From: Bacteroidales bacterium
GTDB taxonomy: Bacteria > Bacteroidota > Bacteroidia > Bacteroidales > UBA932
Direction of reading: 5' to 3'
DNA length: 10,111 nucleotides
NCBI GenBank assembly: GCA_018433265.1
Contig: JAHDRO010000085.1
Location: 1 to 10,111, forward strand
The translations under genes were made by a program, and so were the position numbers. The notes below the pieces were generated by a model. It worked only from the letters and a program-made list of their open reading frames with translations, made no database searches and was not told the origin of the DNA. This document shows positions 1 through 6,801 of this stretch, in pieces. Position 1 is the first letter of the stretch; every line of letters begins with the position of its first letter.

Positions 1-205
1 CCCAAACTACTTCTCCTTGAAAATCATTTTCAATTCCTGCTATTATTTTCAAAAGAGTAGATTTACCGGAACCATTCAACCCGATTATTCCAATTTTAGC
101 ACCATAAAAAAAGGAGAGGTAAATATCCTTAAGAATGACTTTATTGCTATTTGGCAATATCTTGCCAACACCATTCATGGAAAAAATAATCTTTTCTTCA
201 GCCAT
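1..205 (-). CDS. ettA: EttA-type ABC-F ATPase, N-terminal fragment (runs off left edge)
   Basis: This is the first 68 codons of an ABC-F protein of the EttA (energy-dependent translational throttle A) type. EttA binds the ribosomal E site and gates the first steps of elongation according to the ATP/ADP ratio. The reverse complement reads from ATG at 205 as MAEEKIIFSM, followed by an ABC N-terminal strand, the segment LKDIYLSFFYGAKIG (residues 25-39) and a full Walker A, GLNGSGKST, at residues 42-50. The LSFFYGAKIG wording before Walker A is typical of EttA rather than of the other ABC-F groups (Uup, YheS) or transporter ATPases. No membrane segment is present. The rest, including the signature motif, Walker B and the second ABC domain, lies outside the window. 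It starts 31 bp after the M23 lipoprotein gene on the same strand with no visible terminator between them, so read-through is likely. There is no Shine-Dalgarno; the leader is A-rich. Confidence 0.9.
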   Translation of the reverse strand, partial: MAEEKIIFSMNGVGKILPNSNKVILKDIYLSFFYGAKIGIIGLNGSGKSTLLKIIAGIENDFQGEVVW

Positions 206-236
206 TTTATCTATTTTGAGCAAAGATAATATGACA

Positions 237-1520
237 TTACATCTTTCCCAAGTTGTTGACTAAAGTATCCACATATTGCGCAGATATTATTGAATCTATC
301 TGATGTTTCCTCTGAGCTATAGTCGCTCTGAAAAGCTCCATATGTGCCTTGTCAACACTTTTAGCAGGAGGGGATTCCATATTAAGTGGATTGACAGGCT
401 TGCCGTTTTTCCATACTCTGAAATCAAGATGCGGCCCAGTTGAGAGACCCGTACTACCTACATAGCCTATCACTTGCCCTTGACGAACTCTAACTCCTTT
501 TGCCACACCAGCACCATATTTTGAAAGATGCATATAAGCAGTAGTAAATGTAGCATTATGCTTTATTTTAACTGTATTGCCACCTCCACCTGAATATCCC
601 TTTTGAATAACTACTCCATCTCCTATCGACATAACCGGTGTGCCTTTTGGCGCTGCATAATCCACCCCTGTATGTGGTCTAACAATACGGGTTATTGGGT
701 GTCTGCGTGCATAGGTAAATCCAGAAGAGACTCTGGTATAGCTCAAAGGCGCCTTAAGAAATGCTTTTTTCAAGTTCTCACCCGAGGAATTAAAATATTG
801 TATTGCATTTGTATCCCCTTCCTGGAAAAGATATGCGTCATAAACTTTACCCTTACTCGTAAAGGTCGATGCATAAACCGTCCCAATACCCACTACTTTG
901 TCCTTTATTAGTACCTCATCATAAAGTACCTTAAAACAATCGCCTTTTTGCAGTCCAAAAAAATCTACAGACCACGCGAAAATATTTTCCAGTCTAGAAG
1001 CTATTTCAAAACTTAAACCTGCTCTTTGTACATCCGCCCATAAAGAATTTTCTATCAAAATATCTGCAACTCTAAGACGCGTTTCAGTCTGCTCATTAAA
1101 GCTTTTTACAAATATTGAATCATTCAGACCAAAAACGTAATATGAAGTAGGAGTCTCTTCATAAACAAGATATGCAAGTCTAGGTACTTCATCTCTTGTA
1201 AAATATGCTCTATAGTTTTTACCTACTTTCAATTTCTTAAGATCAAACACTCCTTTGCTTGCTTCAGCAAGAGCATAAGCATCAGTATTTGAAACTCCAA
1301 GATCACTCATTAGTTTTGAAAAAAATTGTCCTTTCTTTACACTCCCCTCCTGAACATCAAACATGGAAACAGGAATGCCAAATTCTGTAATAACCTCCCC
1401 TGCAGACTCTTCTTCTTTTGAGTTGTCCTTACCTCCTTCAGAACATGAAGTAAGAGCAGTATTTAAAAATAAGGCTATAAAAAAAATAGTAACGGGTAAA
1501 AAATATGGTAGTTTTTTCAT
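237..1520 (-). CDS. M23 family peptidoglycan endopeptidase, MepM/Csd3-like lipoprotein
   Basis: This is a predicted lipoprotein endopeptidase of 427 residues that would cut peptide crosslinks in peptidoglycan. Residues 1-26 form a lipoprotein signal: Lys-Lys, a hydrophobic core, then the lipobox L23-T24-S25-C26. An acidic, Ser/Lys-rich linker follows (about 27-42). Residues about 54-107 resemble the OapA/LysM-like domain of MepM relatives. Residues about 145-270 match the middle region of MepM/Csd3 proteins (for example FAWSVDFFGLQKGDCFKV, 181-198). The M23 domain spans about 275-380. H283 and D287 (HTGVD) are the first two zinc ligands, H331 and H364 are the catalytic histidines, and GSTGLSTGPHLDF (355-367) is the last motif. 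Its usual HxH is HLD here, so D366 stands where the third zinc ligand is normally a histidine. A helical tail follows (about 385-427). The gene is transcribed away from the dcw operon, which suggests a cell-wall remodelling role. The start at 1520 gives the complete signal peptide. Confidence 0.9.
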   Translation of the reverse strand: MKKLPYFLPVTIFFIALFLNTALTSCSEGGKDNSKEEESAGEVITEFGIPVSMFDVQEGSVKKGQFFSKLMSDLGVSNTDAYALAEASKGVFDLKKLKVGKNYRAYFTRDEVPRLAYLVYEETPTSYYVFGLNDSIFVKSFNEQTETRLRVADILIENSLWADVQRAGLSFEIASRLENIFAWSVDFFGLQKGDCFKVLYDEVLIKDKVVGIGTVYASTFTSKGKVYDAYLFQEGDTNAIQYFNSSGENLKKAFLKAPLSYTRVSSGFTYARRHPITRIVRPHTGVDYAAPKGTPVMSIGDGVVIQKGYSGGGGNTVKIKHNATFTTAYMHLSKYGAGVAKGVRVRQGQVIGYVGSTGLSTGPHLDFRVWKNGKPVNPLNMESPPAKSVDKAHMELFRATIAQRKHQIDSIISAQYVDTLVNNLGKM

Positions 1521-1555
1521 GACATGTTATTTCAGCCCGAAGTTAATAATTTCAG

Positions 1556-1610
1556 TGAAATTGTTTGTAATTTGGTGTAAAAGTTTGTAAAAATTTGGGT
1601 AATATTGTAA
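1556..1610 (+). promoter_or_regulatory. Phased 10-bp direct repeats upstream of mraZ, probable MraZ operator
   Basis: A five-base core recurs every 10 bp: TGAAA (1556), TGTAA (1566), TGTAA (1576), TGTAA (1586), TGGGT (1596) and TGTAA (1606), with 5-nt AT-rich spacers. E. coli MraZ is known to bind TGGGN direct repeats separated by 5 nt upstream of its own gene, and mycoplasma MraZ also binds 10-bp-period repeats. The fifth unit here, TGGGT, fits the E. coli core exactly. The array ends 10 bp before the -7 element and covers the expected -33 region, so occupancy would block or reshape initiation. The period and position are visible in the sequence; assignment to MraZ is inference from its known autoregulation. 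Confidence 0.72.
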
Positions 1611-1628
1611 AAAGATTTTATATTTTTG
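1594..1628 (+). promoter_or_regulatory. Bacteroidota-type promoter of the mraZ (dcw) operon
   Basis: TATTTTTG at 1621-1628 fits the Bacteroidota -7 consensus TAnnTTTG exactly. TTTG at 1594-1597 can serve as the -33 element with a 23-bp gap, at the long end of the accepted range. Transcription would begin near 1633-1636, giving a leader of about 20 nt before the mraZ ATG at 1653. The -33 element lies inside the repeat array. The leader is A-rich with no Shine-Dalgarno. Confidence 0.65.
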
Positions 1629-1652
1629 CATAACAAAGAAATTAGAAATTCG

Positions 1653-2096
1653 ATGGTTAACTTTTTCGGGGAATTTACTGTTAAGATGGACGATAAGAAC
1701 AGATTAGTTCTACCATCATCGTTCAAATCCTTTCTAAAAGATGGAGACATGCGCTTCGTAGTAAGAAAGGAGATCTTTTCGGACTGCCTCGAAATGTTCA
1801 CGTTTGAGGACTGGAACGCAGAATCGGAGAAAATACGTGCCAAATTAAACATGAATAACAGGGAACATGCTCTTTTGTGGCGTGAATACAATCGCGAAGT
1901 AGCACTTGTCACCCCTGACGAAAAGATGGGCAGAATCTCCATTCCCAAGAAATTACTTGAAAAAATAGGAATTGTCAAGGAGGTGGTTTTTGTCGGGATA
2001 GGCAACAAAATCGAAGTTTGGGCCAGCGAAAAATACCAGAACTCTAAATTATCTGACAACGACTATCTTTCATTACTGGAAAAGATATTAGGATAA
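1653..2096 (+). CDS. mraZ: Transcriptional regulator MraZ
   Basis: MraZ is the DNA-binding protein that opens most dcw clusters; it forms rings and represses or tunes its own operon. The 147-residue product has the expected two AbrB-like half-domains. The first carries DDKNRLVLP (13-21), corresponding to the DxKGR motif of E. coli with N in place of G. R17 aligns with the Arg (R15 in E. coli) needed for DNA binding. The second carries DEKMGRISIP (89-98). The start ATG at 1653 places the family-typical first residues (MVNFFGEF) at the N-terminus. An upstream in-frame TTG at 1626 lies inside the -7 promoter element and cannot be the start. The stop codon overlaps the Shine-Dalgarno of rsmH, and the phased repeats just upstream are its likely target. 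Confidence 0.95.
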   Translation: MVNFFGEFTVKMDDKNRLVLPSSFKSFLKDGDMRFVVRKEIFSDCLEMFTFEDWNAESEKIRAKLNMNNREHALLWREYNREVALVTPDEKMGRISIPKKLLEKIGIVKEVVFVGIGNKIEVWASEKYQNSKLSDNDYLSLLEKILG

Positions 2097-2101
2097 GGAG
2101 G
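2095..2101 (+). promoter_or_regulatory. Strong Shine-Dalgarno (AAGGAGG) for rsmH
   Basis: AAGGAGG lies 9 nt before the rsmH ATG at 2111 and overlaps the mraZ stop codon (2094-2096). Terminating mraZ ribosomes would therefore be placed at the rsmH start. It is the only well-spaced consensus Shine-Dalgarno at any gene junction in this window; the AGGAG before mraY touches its ATG and is too close to act in the normal way. Confidence 0.75.
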
Positions 2102-2110
2102 CACTACATC

Positions 2111-3013
2111 ATGAGTGATTATCATACACCTGTCCTGCTTGACGAAAGTGTGTCAGCCCTTGCAATATCGCCTGGGGGTGTATATGTAGATGCCACATTC
2201 GGAGGAGGAGGACACAGCAGAGAGATCCTTTCGAGGATGGATAAGAAATCCAGGCTTATTGCTTTTGATCGAGATGAGGAAGCTCTTAAAAATGCTCCAG
2301 ACGACTATAGATTAACATTAATAAACAACAATTTTAGATTTATAAGAAATTTCATAAGATTAGAAGGTTATGAGTATGTTGACGGAATAATTTGTGATTT
2401 GGGTGTATCATCACATCAGTTTGACACAGGAGAAAGAGGTTTTTCGTTCAGATATGATGCACCTCTCGATATGAGAATGAGCAGTAATTCAAAGTTAACA
2501 GCGGCAGATGTGGTAAATGCATATTCAGAAGAAGAAATGGAAACTCTTTTTGCCGATTATGGCGAAGTTGAAAACAGCAAGAAGGTTGCTAATCTTATCT
2601 GCAAATACAGAACTGAAAATACAATAATGACTACAACCGATCTAAACAAAGCAATAGAACCATTAATACCAAGATTTAACGAATATAAATACTTGGCTAA
2701 AATATATCAGGCACTAAGAATTGAGGTTAACGGTGAAATGAGAGCACTTGAGGGATTTCTTCACGGAGCACTGTCCTCTCTCAAAAAAGGAGGAAGAGTA
2801 GTGATAATTACCTATCATTCTCTTGAAGACAGAATGGTCAAAAATTTTCTTAAAAGCGGGAATATTAGCGGGTTATCTGAAAGAGACTTTTTTGGCAATA
2901 TTCTTTCACCTTTTAAAGTAATAACAAAGAAACCAATCATACCATCCGAAACTGAAGTTGCATCAAATGCAAGAGCAAGAAGTGCGAAACTTAGAGTTGG
3001 AGAGAAAATGTAA
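2111..3013 (+). CDS. rsmH: 16S rRNA (cytosine(1402)-N(4))-methyltransferase RsmH
   Basis: RsmH (MraW) uses S-adenosylmethionine to N4-methylate C1402 of 16S rRNA in the ribosomal P site, and is a standard second gene of the dcw cluster. The protein is 300 residues, near the usual length of about 310. Family motifs appear in order: HTPVLLDE (5-12); the AdoMet-binding loop DATFGGGGHS (27-36) with the acidic D53 after the next strand; DLGVSSHQFD (96-105); GERGFSFR (107-114); LDMRM (119-123); QALRIEVNGE (200-209); YHSLEDR (235-241); and the C-terminal NARARSAKLR (286-295). No key residue is missing. The start is set by a consensus Shine-Dalgarno and by HTPVLL falling at residues 5-10, as in homologues. 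The next gene begins 7 nt after the stop. Confidence 0.97.
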   Translation: MSDYHTPVLLDESVSALAISPGGVYVDATFGGGGHSREILSRMDKKSRLIAFDRDEEALKNAPDDYRLTLINNNFRFIRNFIRLEGYEYVDGIICDLGVSSHQFDTGERGFSFRYDAPLDMRMSSNSKLTAADVVNAYSEEEMETLFADYGEVENSKKVANLICKYRTENTIMTTTDLNKAIEPLIPRFNEYKYLAKIYQALRIEVNGEMRALEGFLHGALSSLKKGGRVVIITYHSLEDRMVKNFLKSGNISGLSERDFFGNILSPFKVITKKPIIPSETEVASNARARSAKLRVGEKM

Positions 3014-3020
3014 ATAACTG

Positions 3021-3344
3021 ATGAAAGTCAAACAGATCATAGATGATATTGCCGGAGGAATGTGGCTGGTCAAAACAGGCATCTTTAAACATGCCTATTT
3101 TGTGATCTATATATTCTTTCTCATTTTGGTGTATATTGGAATGAGCTATGGCTTTGAAAACAGTCAGATAAAAGAGAGACGCAATTTGGGCATAATTAAA
3201 GACCTTAAGGCCGACTATACAGGTAAAACTGCCAAACTGCTGTATCAAAGCAAGCGACTCGAGATTGAAAAAAGACTTGTTGAATATAATTCAAAACTAA
3301 AAAATCCTACAGAGCCTCCTAAACGTGTAATCATTGAGAGATAG
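3021..3344 (+). CDS. ftsL: FtsL-like single-pass division protein
   Basis: This is a small bitopic membrane protein of 107 residues in the place where ftsL always sits, between rsmH and the ftsI transpeptidase gene. It has a cytoplasmic N-terminus of about 24 residues, one membrane segment at about 25-44 (AYFVIYIFFLILVYIGMSYG), then a charged, helical periplasmic part (about 47-95) rich in Lys, Glu and Leu that could form a coiled coil. The tail is Pro-rich (NPTEPPKR). FtsL with FtsB and FtsQ scaffolds and activates FtsWI at the septum. Sequence similarity to E. coli FtsL is not obvious; the call rests on topology, size and gene order, and fits the divergent FtsL-like family of Bacteroidota. 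Its stop is 1 nt before the ftsI ATG, so translational coupling is likely. Confidence 0.85.
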   Translation: MKVKQIIDDIAGGMWLVKTGIFKHAYFVIYIFFLILVYIGMSYGFENSQIKERRNLGIIKDLKADYTGKTAKLLYQSKRLEIEKRLVEYNSKLKNPTEPPKRVIIER

Positions 3345-3345
3345 T

Positions 3346-5391
3346 ATGAAAACAGAGATGAATAGAGCTTTTTTTTTTTTCTTACTTTTTGTGTTATTCG
3401 GCATTTCGATTATTGCAAGTATTGTGTATTTGCAGTTTGTAGCCTCTGAAGATCTCAGTAACGAAGTTAAAACATTTAGAGTAGAAGAAATTGAAGCCAA
3501 CCGTGGAAGCATTCTGGCATGTGATGGTAGAATACTCTCTGCCTCTGTTCCATACTACAAAATTAAAATGGATTGTGTTGCACCAGAACAGGCTGTGTTT
3601 GATAAATTTAAAGATTCATTGGCAATTGCACTTAGCAATTTTTTTGGAGACAATACTGCAGCTTGGTACAAAAAAAGAATTGAAAATGCAAGAGCAATAA
3701 AAGACAGGGACATATCGCTTGGCAACAGACTGGTCGATCACTCTGAACTTGTAACAATTAAAAATTTCCCTCTTTTCAAACTCGGTTCACTTAAGGGAGG
3801 CTTCATCTATGAACAAAAAAACAAAAGAAATAACCCGTATGGAAGACTGGCATACCGCACAATAGGATTTATTAACTCTAATGGACAGGGTGTGGGAATC
3901 GAGGAGAGTTTTGATTATTACCTCAAAGGAACACCAGGTAGACAAGTAGTTCAGAGAGTTCTCAGAAACCAGTGGAAGCCCGTTGACATCGATAAAATTA
4001 TACCACCTCAGGACGGATATGATGTTCAGACTACACTCGACATAGATATCCAAGAAGCAGCAGAAGCAGCTCTTAAAGAACAGCTTTCTCTTTCTGACCA
4101 GTTCGAAGGGGCAACTGCTATTGTCATGGAGATACAGACCGGTGCTGTCAGAGCAATTGCAAACATGAGAAAGGACAGCAATGGAAATTTTGATGAGGTT
4201 TTCAACTATGCAATTGGCCAGGCTACAGAACCGGGATCTACTTTTAAACTTGTCACCCTTGTCTCTCTTATAGAAGATGGTTATGTGACTCTTGAAACTC
4301 CCGTCGATGCAGGAAATGGCAAATGGACTTATGCCGGACATACTATTTCGGATGTTACTGCCGGAGGATATGGACAAATCAACGTTTTAAAAGCATTTGA
4401 AAAATCGTCAAATGTGGCATTTGCCAAACTTACAGTTGAATATTATGCCAATAACGAGAAACACTTTGTTGAAAGAATCAACAACATGAAGATCAACGAA
4501 AAATTTAATTTGGATATCAAAGGAGAGGCAAGAGCTGTTATATATTCACCGGGAGACGTATCTTGGTCAAAACTCACACTTCCTCTCATGGGAATAGGTT
4601 ATGCAACTCTACTGACTCCCATGCACACTTTAGCCTTCTACAATGCTATAGCTAACGGAGGCAAAATGATGAAACCCTATTTTGTAGATAATATTCAAAG
4701 AAACGGGGTAATAGAAAAAAAATTTGAACCTGTTGAATTGAGTGGTGCAATTTGTTCAAAATCTACCATAGAAACTGTTCACAAAGCACTTAGGAGTGTT
4801 GTTGAAGAGGGAACAGCCAAAGCTTTAAACGACAAGCGTTATAGTATCTCAGGCAAAACAGGGACAGCGAGAATAGCTTTCAACGGTTCGGGATATACTG
4901 ACAGGGAAGGATATAGAAGACATCAGGCATCTTTCGCAGGCTTTTTCCCGTCAGACAACCCAAAATACTCTGCTATCGTTGTTTTATACACAGGAAGAAC
5001 AAAAGGTAATTTTTACGGTGGTGGCTGGGCAGCTCCAGTCTTTAAGAAAATCTCAGATAAAATATATGTTGCTTCACCTGAATGGAACGAACCAATGAAA
5101 GGCAACGGCAACATTTCATTGAAAAAGGCTAAGATAATTGCTCAACTCGAAGAATCAATGAAGTGTGACTCCATACCTCAAGTAACCGGGATGAGAATAC
5201 GTGATGCAATCTATATCCTGGAAAACCAGGGATATAATGTAAAATTTAGCGGCAAGGGAAGAGTGATCGCACAAAATTTCTTCCCTGGGAATAATAGCGA
5301 GAACAAAGGATATATCTATTTACAATTATCAGACAAATATGAAACTTCTGAAGATACTCTCAAAGTGCAAAGTGTTGCAGATAATAGGTAA
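3346..5391 (+). CDS. ftsI: Septal penicillin-binding protein FtsI (class B PBP) with C-terminal PASTA domain
   Basis: This is a class B penicillin-binding protein of 681 residues: the transpeptidase that crosslinks septal peptidoglycan made by FtsW. A short cytoplasmic tail precedes one membrane segment (about 8-30). The pedestal domain begins near ANRGSILACDGRILS (51-65) and contains the G-rich GVGIEESFDYYLKGTPG block (182-198). The transpeptidase domain covers about 255-570 with all three motifs: STFK at 298-301 (S298 is the acyl-enzyme serine), SSN at 354-356 and KTG at 504-506. A PASTA domain follows at about 609-663. The start ATG at 3346 is 1 nt after the ftsL stop. An in-frame TTG at 3334 would overlap ftsL and is not needed; ATG at 3358 is a weaker alternative. 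The end overlaps murE by 53 bp. A run of 12 T (3369-3380) encodes part of the membrane segment. Confidence 0.96.
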   Translation: MKTEMNRAFFFFLLFVLFGISIIASIVYLQFVASEDLSNEVKTFRVEEIEANRGSILACDGRILSASVPYYKIKMDCVAPEQAVFDKFKDSLAIALSNFFGDNTAAWYKKRIENARAIKDRDISLGNRLVDHSELVTIKNFPLFKLGSLKGGFIYEQKNKRNNPYGRLAYRTIGFINSNGQGVGIEESFDYYLKGTPGRQVVQRVLRNQWKPVDIDKIIPPQDGYDVQTTLDIDIQEAAEAALKEQLSLSDQFEGATAIVMEIQTGAVRAIANMRKDSNGNFDEVFNYAIGQATEPGSTFKLVTLVSLIEDGYVTLETPVDAGNGKWTYAGHTISDVTAGGYGQINVLKAFEKSSNVAFAKLTVEYYANNEKHFVERINNMKINEKFNLDIKGEARAVIYSPGDVSWSKLTLPLMGIGYATLLTPMHTLAFYNAIANGGKMMKPYFVDNIQRNGVIEKKFEPVELSGAICSKSTIETVHKALRSVVEEGTAKALNDKRYSISGKTGTARIAFNGSGYTDREGYRRHQASFAGFFPSDNPKYSAIVVLYTGRTKGNFYGGGWAAPVFKKISDKIYVASPEWNEPMKGNGNISLKKAKIIAQLEESMKCDSIPQVTGMRIRDAIYILENQGYNVKFSGKGRVIAQNFFPGNNSENKGYIYLQLSDKYETSEDTLKVQSVADNR

Positions 5392-6787
5392 CGAGGCAAT
5401 CGACATAAAAACTGTATGTTTTGATTCACGTAAAGTTGGCGAAGGTGCTCTCTTTGTAGCATTCAAAGGTGTTACCTCAGACGGTCACGACTTTATCCGG
5501 CAGGCAGTCGAAGCAGGAGCCACTGCTATTGTTTGTGAGAAGATACCTGAAGAACAATTACATGTAACAATAATACAAGTAGATGACAGTCATCTTGCTC
5601 TAAGCATTATAGCATCAAACTTTTATGGTAATCCCTCCGAAAGTTTAAAACTTATTGGAATAACAGGCACAAATGGGAAAACGACTACAGTTACATTGCT
5701 CTACAGATTATTTACAGAACTCGGCTATAAATGTGGTTTGCTCTCTACAATTGCTAATTTCGTAGTAGACAAAAAAGTAGGAGCAACACATACAACCCCC
5801 GATCCAGTTGAAATAAATGAACTCCTTTCACAAATGGTTGATTGTGGATGCGAGTTCTGTTTTATGGAGGTAAGTTCACATTCTCTCGACCAGAAAAGAG
5901 TCGCAGGACTTCATTTTACAGGAGCTATATTCTCAAATATTACACACGACCATCTTGATTATCATAAGACTTTTGAAGAGTATATCAGAGTCAAGAAAAG
6001 TTTCTTCGACAATCTGCCTTCTACTGCTTTTGCACTTGTAAACATTGACGACAAGAACGGAATGGTTATGCTGCAGAACACATCTGCAAAAAAATATACC
6101 TACTCCTGCCACTCTCCCGCAAATTTTAATTGCAGAATTATTGAAAAGAGCATGGACGGGATGTTGTTAAATATTGACAATCGCGAAGTTTGGACAAGAT
6201 TTATAGGAGAGCACAATGCATATAATATTCTGGCAGTATATGCAACTGCCGTGATATTAGGAGCTGACAAGGAAGAAGTACTGCTCAAGTTAAGCAATAT
6301 GACATCAGTAGCAGGCAGGTTAGAATATCTTAAAAGCAAAAACAACATTACTGCTGTAGTTGATTATGCACATACACCTGATGCACTTGAGAATGTACTG
6401 AAGACTCTTCGCGAAACTGCCAGAGATAATAAACTAACTACTGTTTTCGGTTGTGGGGGTAATCGTGACAGAAGCAAAAGACCAGAAATGGCTGAAATTG
6501 CAGCCAAATATTCAGATAGAATCATTGTAACATCCGACAATCCACGTTTTGAAGATCCGGATGAAATAATTAAAGAAATTAAAAATGGCTTTAACCATGA
6601 TGATTTGTCAAAGGCAATTTTTATAACAGACCGTAAAGAAGCAATTAGAACCGCAATAATTACTGCTTCACCCGGAGAAGTTATTCTCGTTGCAGGCAAA
6701 GGTCACGAAGACTACCAGGATGTAAAGGGTGAAAAGCATCACTTTGACGATAAGGAGATAATAGCAGAAACTTTTAATCAATTATAA
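5339..6787 (+). CDS. murE: UDP-MurNAc-L-Ala-D-Glu ligase MurE (meso-diaminopimelate type)
   Basis: MurE adds the third stem amino acid to UDP-MurNAc-L-Ala-D-Glu with ATP in the cytoplasm. The protein is 482 residues, normal for the family. The N-terminal UDP-binding domain includes DSRKVGEGALFVAFKG (29-44). The central ATP-binding loop is GITGTNGKTTT (107-117, K114). HTTPDP (151-156) and EVSSHSLDQKRV (177-188) are substrate-binding signatures. K219 in YIRVKK fits the carbamylated lysine. GRLEY (326-330) and VDYAHTPDAL (341-350) mark the hinge and C-terminal domain. D400-N401-P402-R403 is the DNPR motif that in characterised MurE enzymes selects meso-diaminopimelate over lysine. The ATG at 5339 lies inside ftsI but gives the family-typical N-terminus (MKLLKIL, then the DSR motif about residue 29). 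GTG at 5372 or TTG at 5375 would shorten the overlap but remove the first strand. Confidence 0.95.
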   Translation: MKLLKILSKCKVLQIIGNEAIDIKTVCFDSRKVGEGALFVAFKGVTSDGHDFIRQAVEAGATAIVCEKIPEEQLHVTIIQVDDSHLALSIIASNFYGNPSESLKLIGITGTNGKTTTVTLLYRLFTELGYKCGLLSTIANFVVDKKVGATHTTPDPVEINELLSQMVDCGCEFCFMEVSSHSLDQKRVAGLHFTGAIFSNITHDHLDYHKTFEEYIRVKKSFFDNLPSTAFALVNIDDKNGMVMLQNTSAKKYTYSCHSPANFNCRIIEKSMDGMLLNIDNREVWTRFIGEHNAYNILAVYATAVILGADKEEVLLKLSNMTSVAGRLEYLKSKNNITAVVDYAHTPDALENVLKTLRETARDNKLTTVFGCGGNRDRSKRPEMAEIAAKYSDRIIVTSDNPRFEDPDEIIKEIKNGFNHDDLSKAIFITDRKEAIRTAIITASPGEVILVAGKGHEDYQDVKGEKHHFDDKEIIAETFNQL

Positions 6788-6801
6788 AATAATAACAGGA
6801 G

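Noticed and set aside
17..229. 70-codon plus-strand frame opposite ettA
   Set aside because: The minus strand here encodes a clear EttA N-terminus with Walker A, so the plus-strand frame is its shadow.
206..236. Possible terminator between the M23 gene and ettA
   Set aside because: The 31-bp gap is AT-rich with no stem-loop and T-tract pair that I can see.
603..911. 102-codon plus-strand frame opposite the M23 gene
   Set aside because: It lies opposite the conserved M23 region and its product has no recognisable feature.
1517..1525. Two-codon upstream frame (ATG TCA TGA) overlapping the M23 start on the minus strand
   Set aside because: Too short to judge and easily due to chance; nothing else suggests leader-peptide control.
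1551..1610. Short phased repeats considered as a CRISPR array or replication-origin iterons
   Set aside because: The 10-bp period is far too short for CRISPR, and there is no replication gene or DnaA-box cluster nearby; the position before mraZ favours an operator.
1626..1652. In-frame TTG that would extend MraZ by 9 residues
   Set aside because: The TTG is part of the TAnnTTTG -7 element and lies upstream of the likely transcription start; family members begin at the MVNFF position.
1532..2059. 175-codon antisense open frame across mraZ
   Set aside because: It mirrors mraZ coding sequence, has no promoter or recognisable domain, and runs into the repeat array.
3334..3345. TTG start adding 4 residues to FtsI
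   Set aside because: It lies inside ftsL, while ATG at 3346 sits 1 nt after the ftsL stop and matches the operon's tight spacing.
3787..4377. 196-codon antisense open frame inside ftsI
   Set aside because: It lies wholly within the transpeptidase gene, is rich in Ser, Cys and Ile as expected of a shadow frame, and shows no motif.
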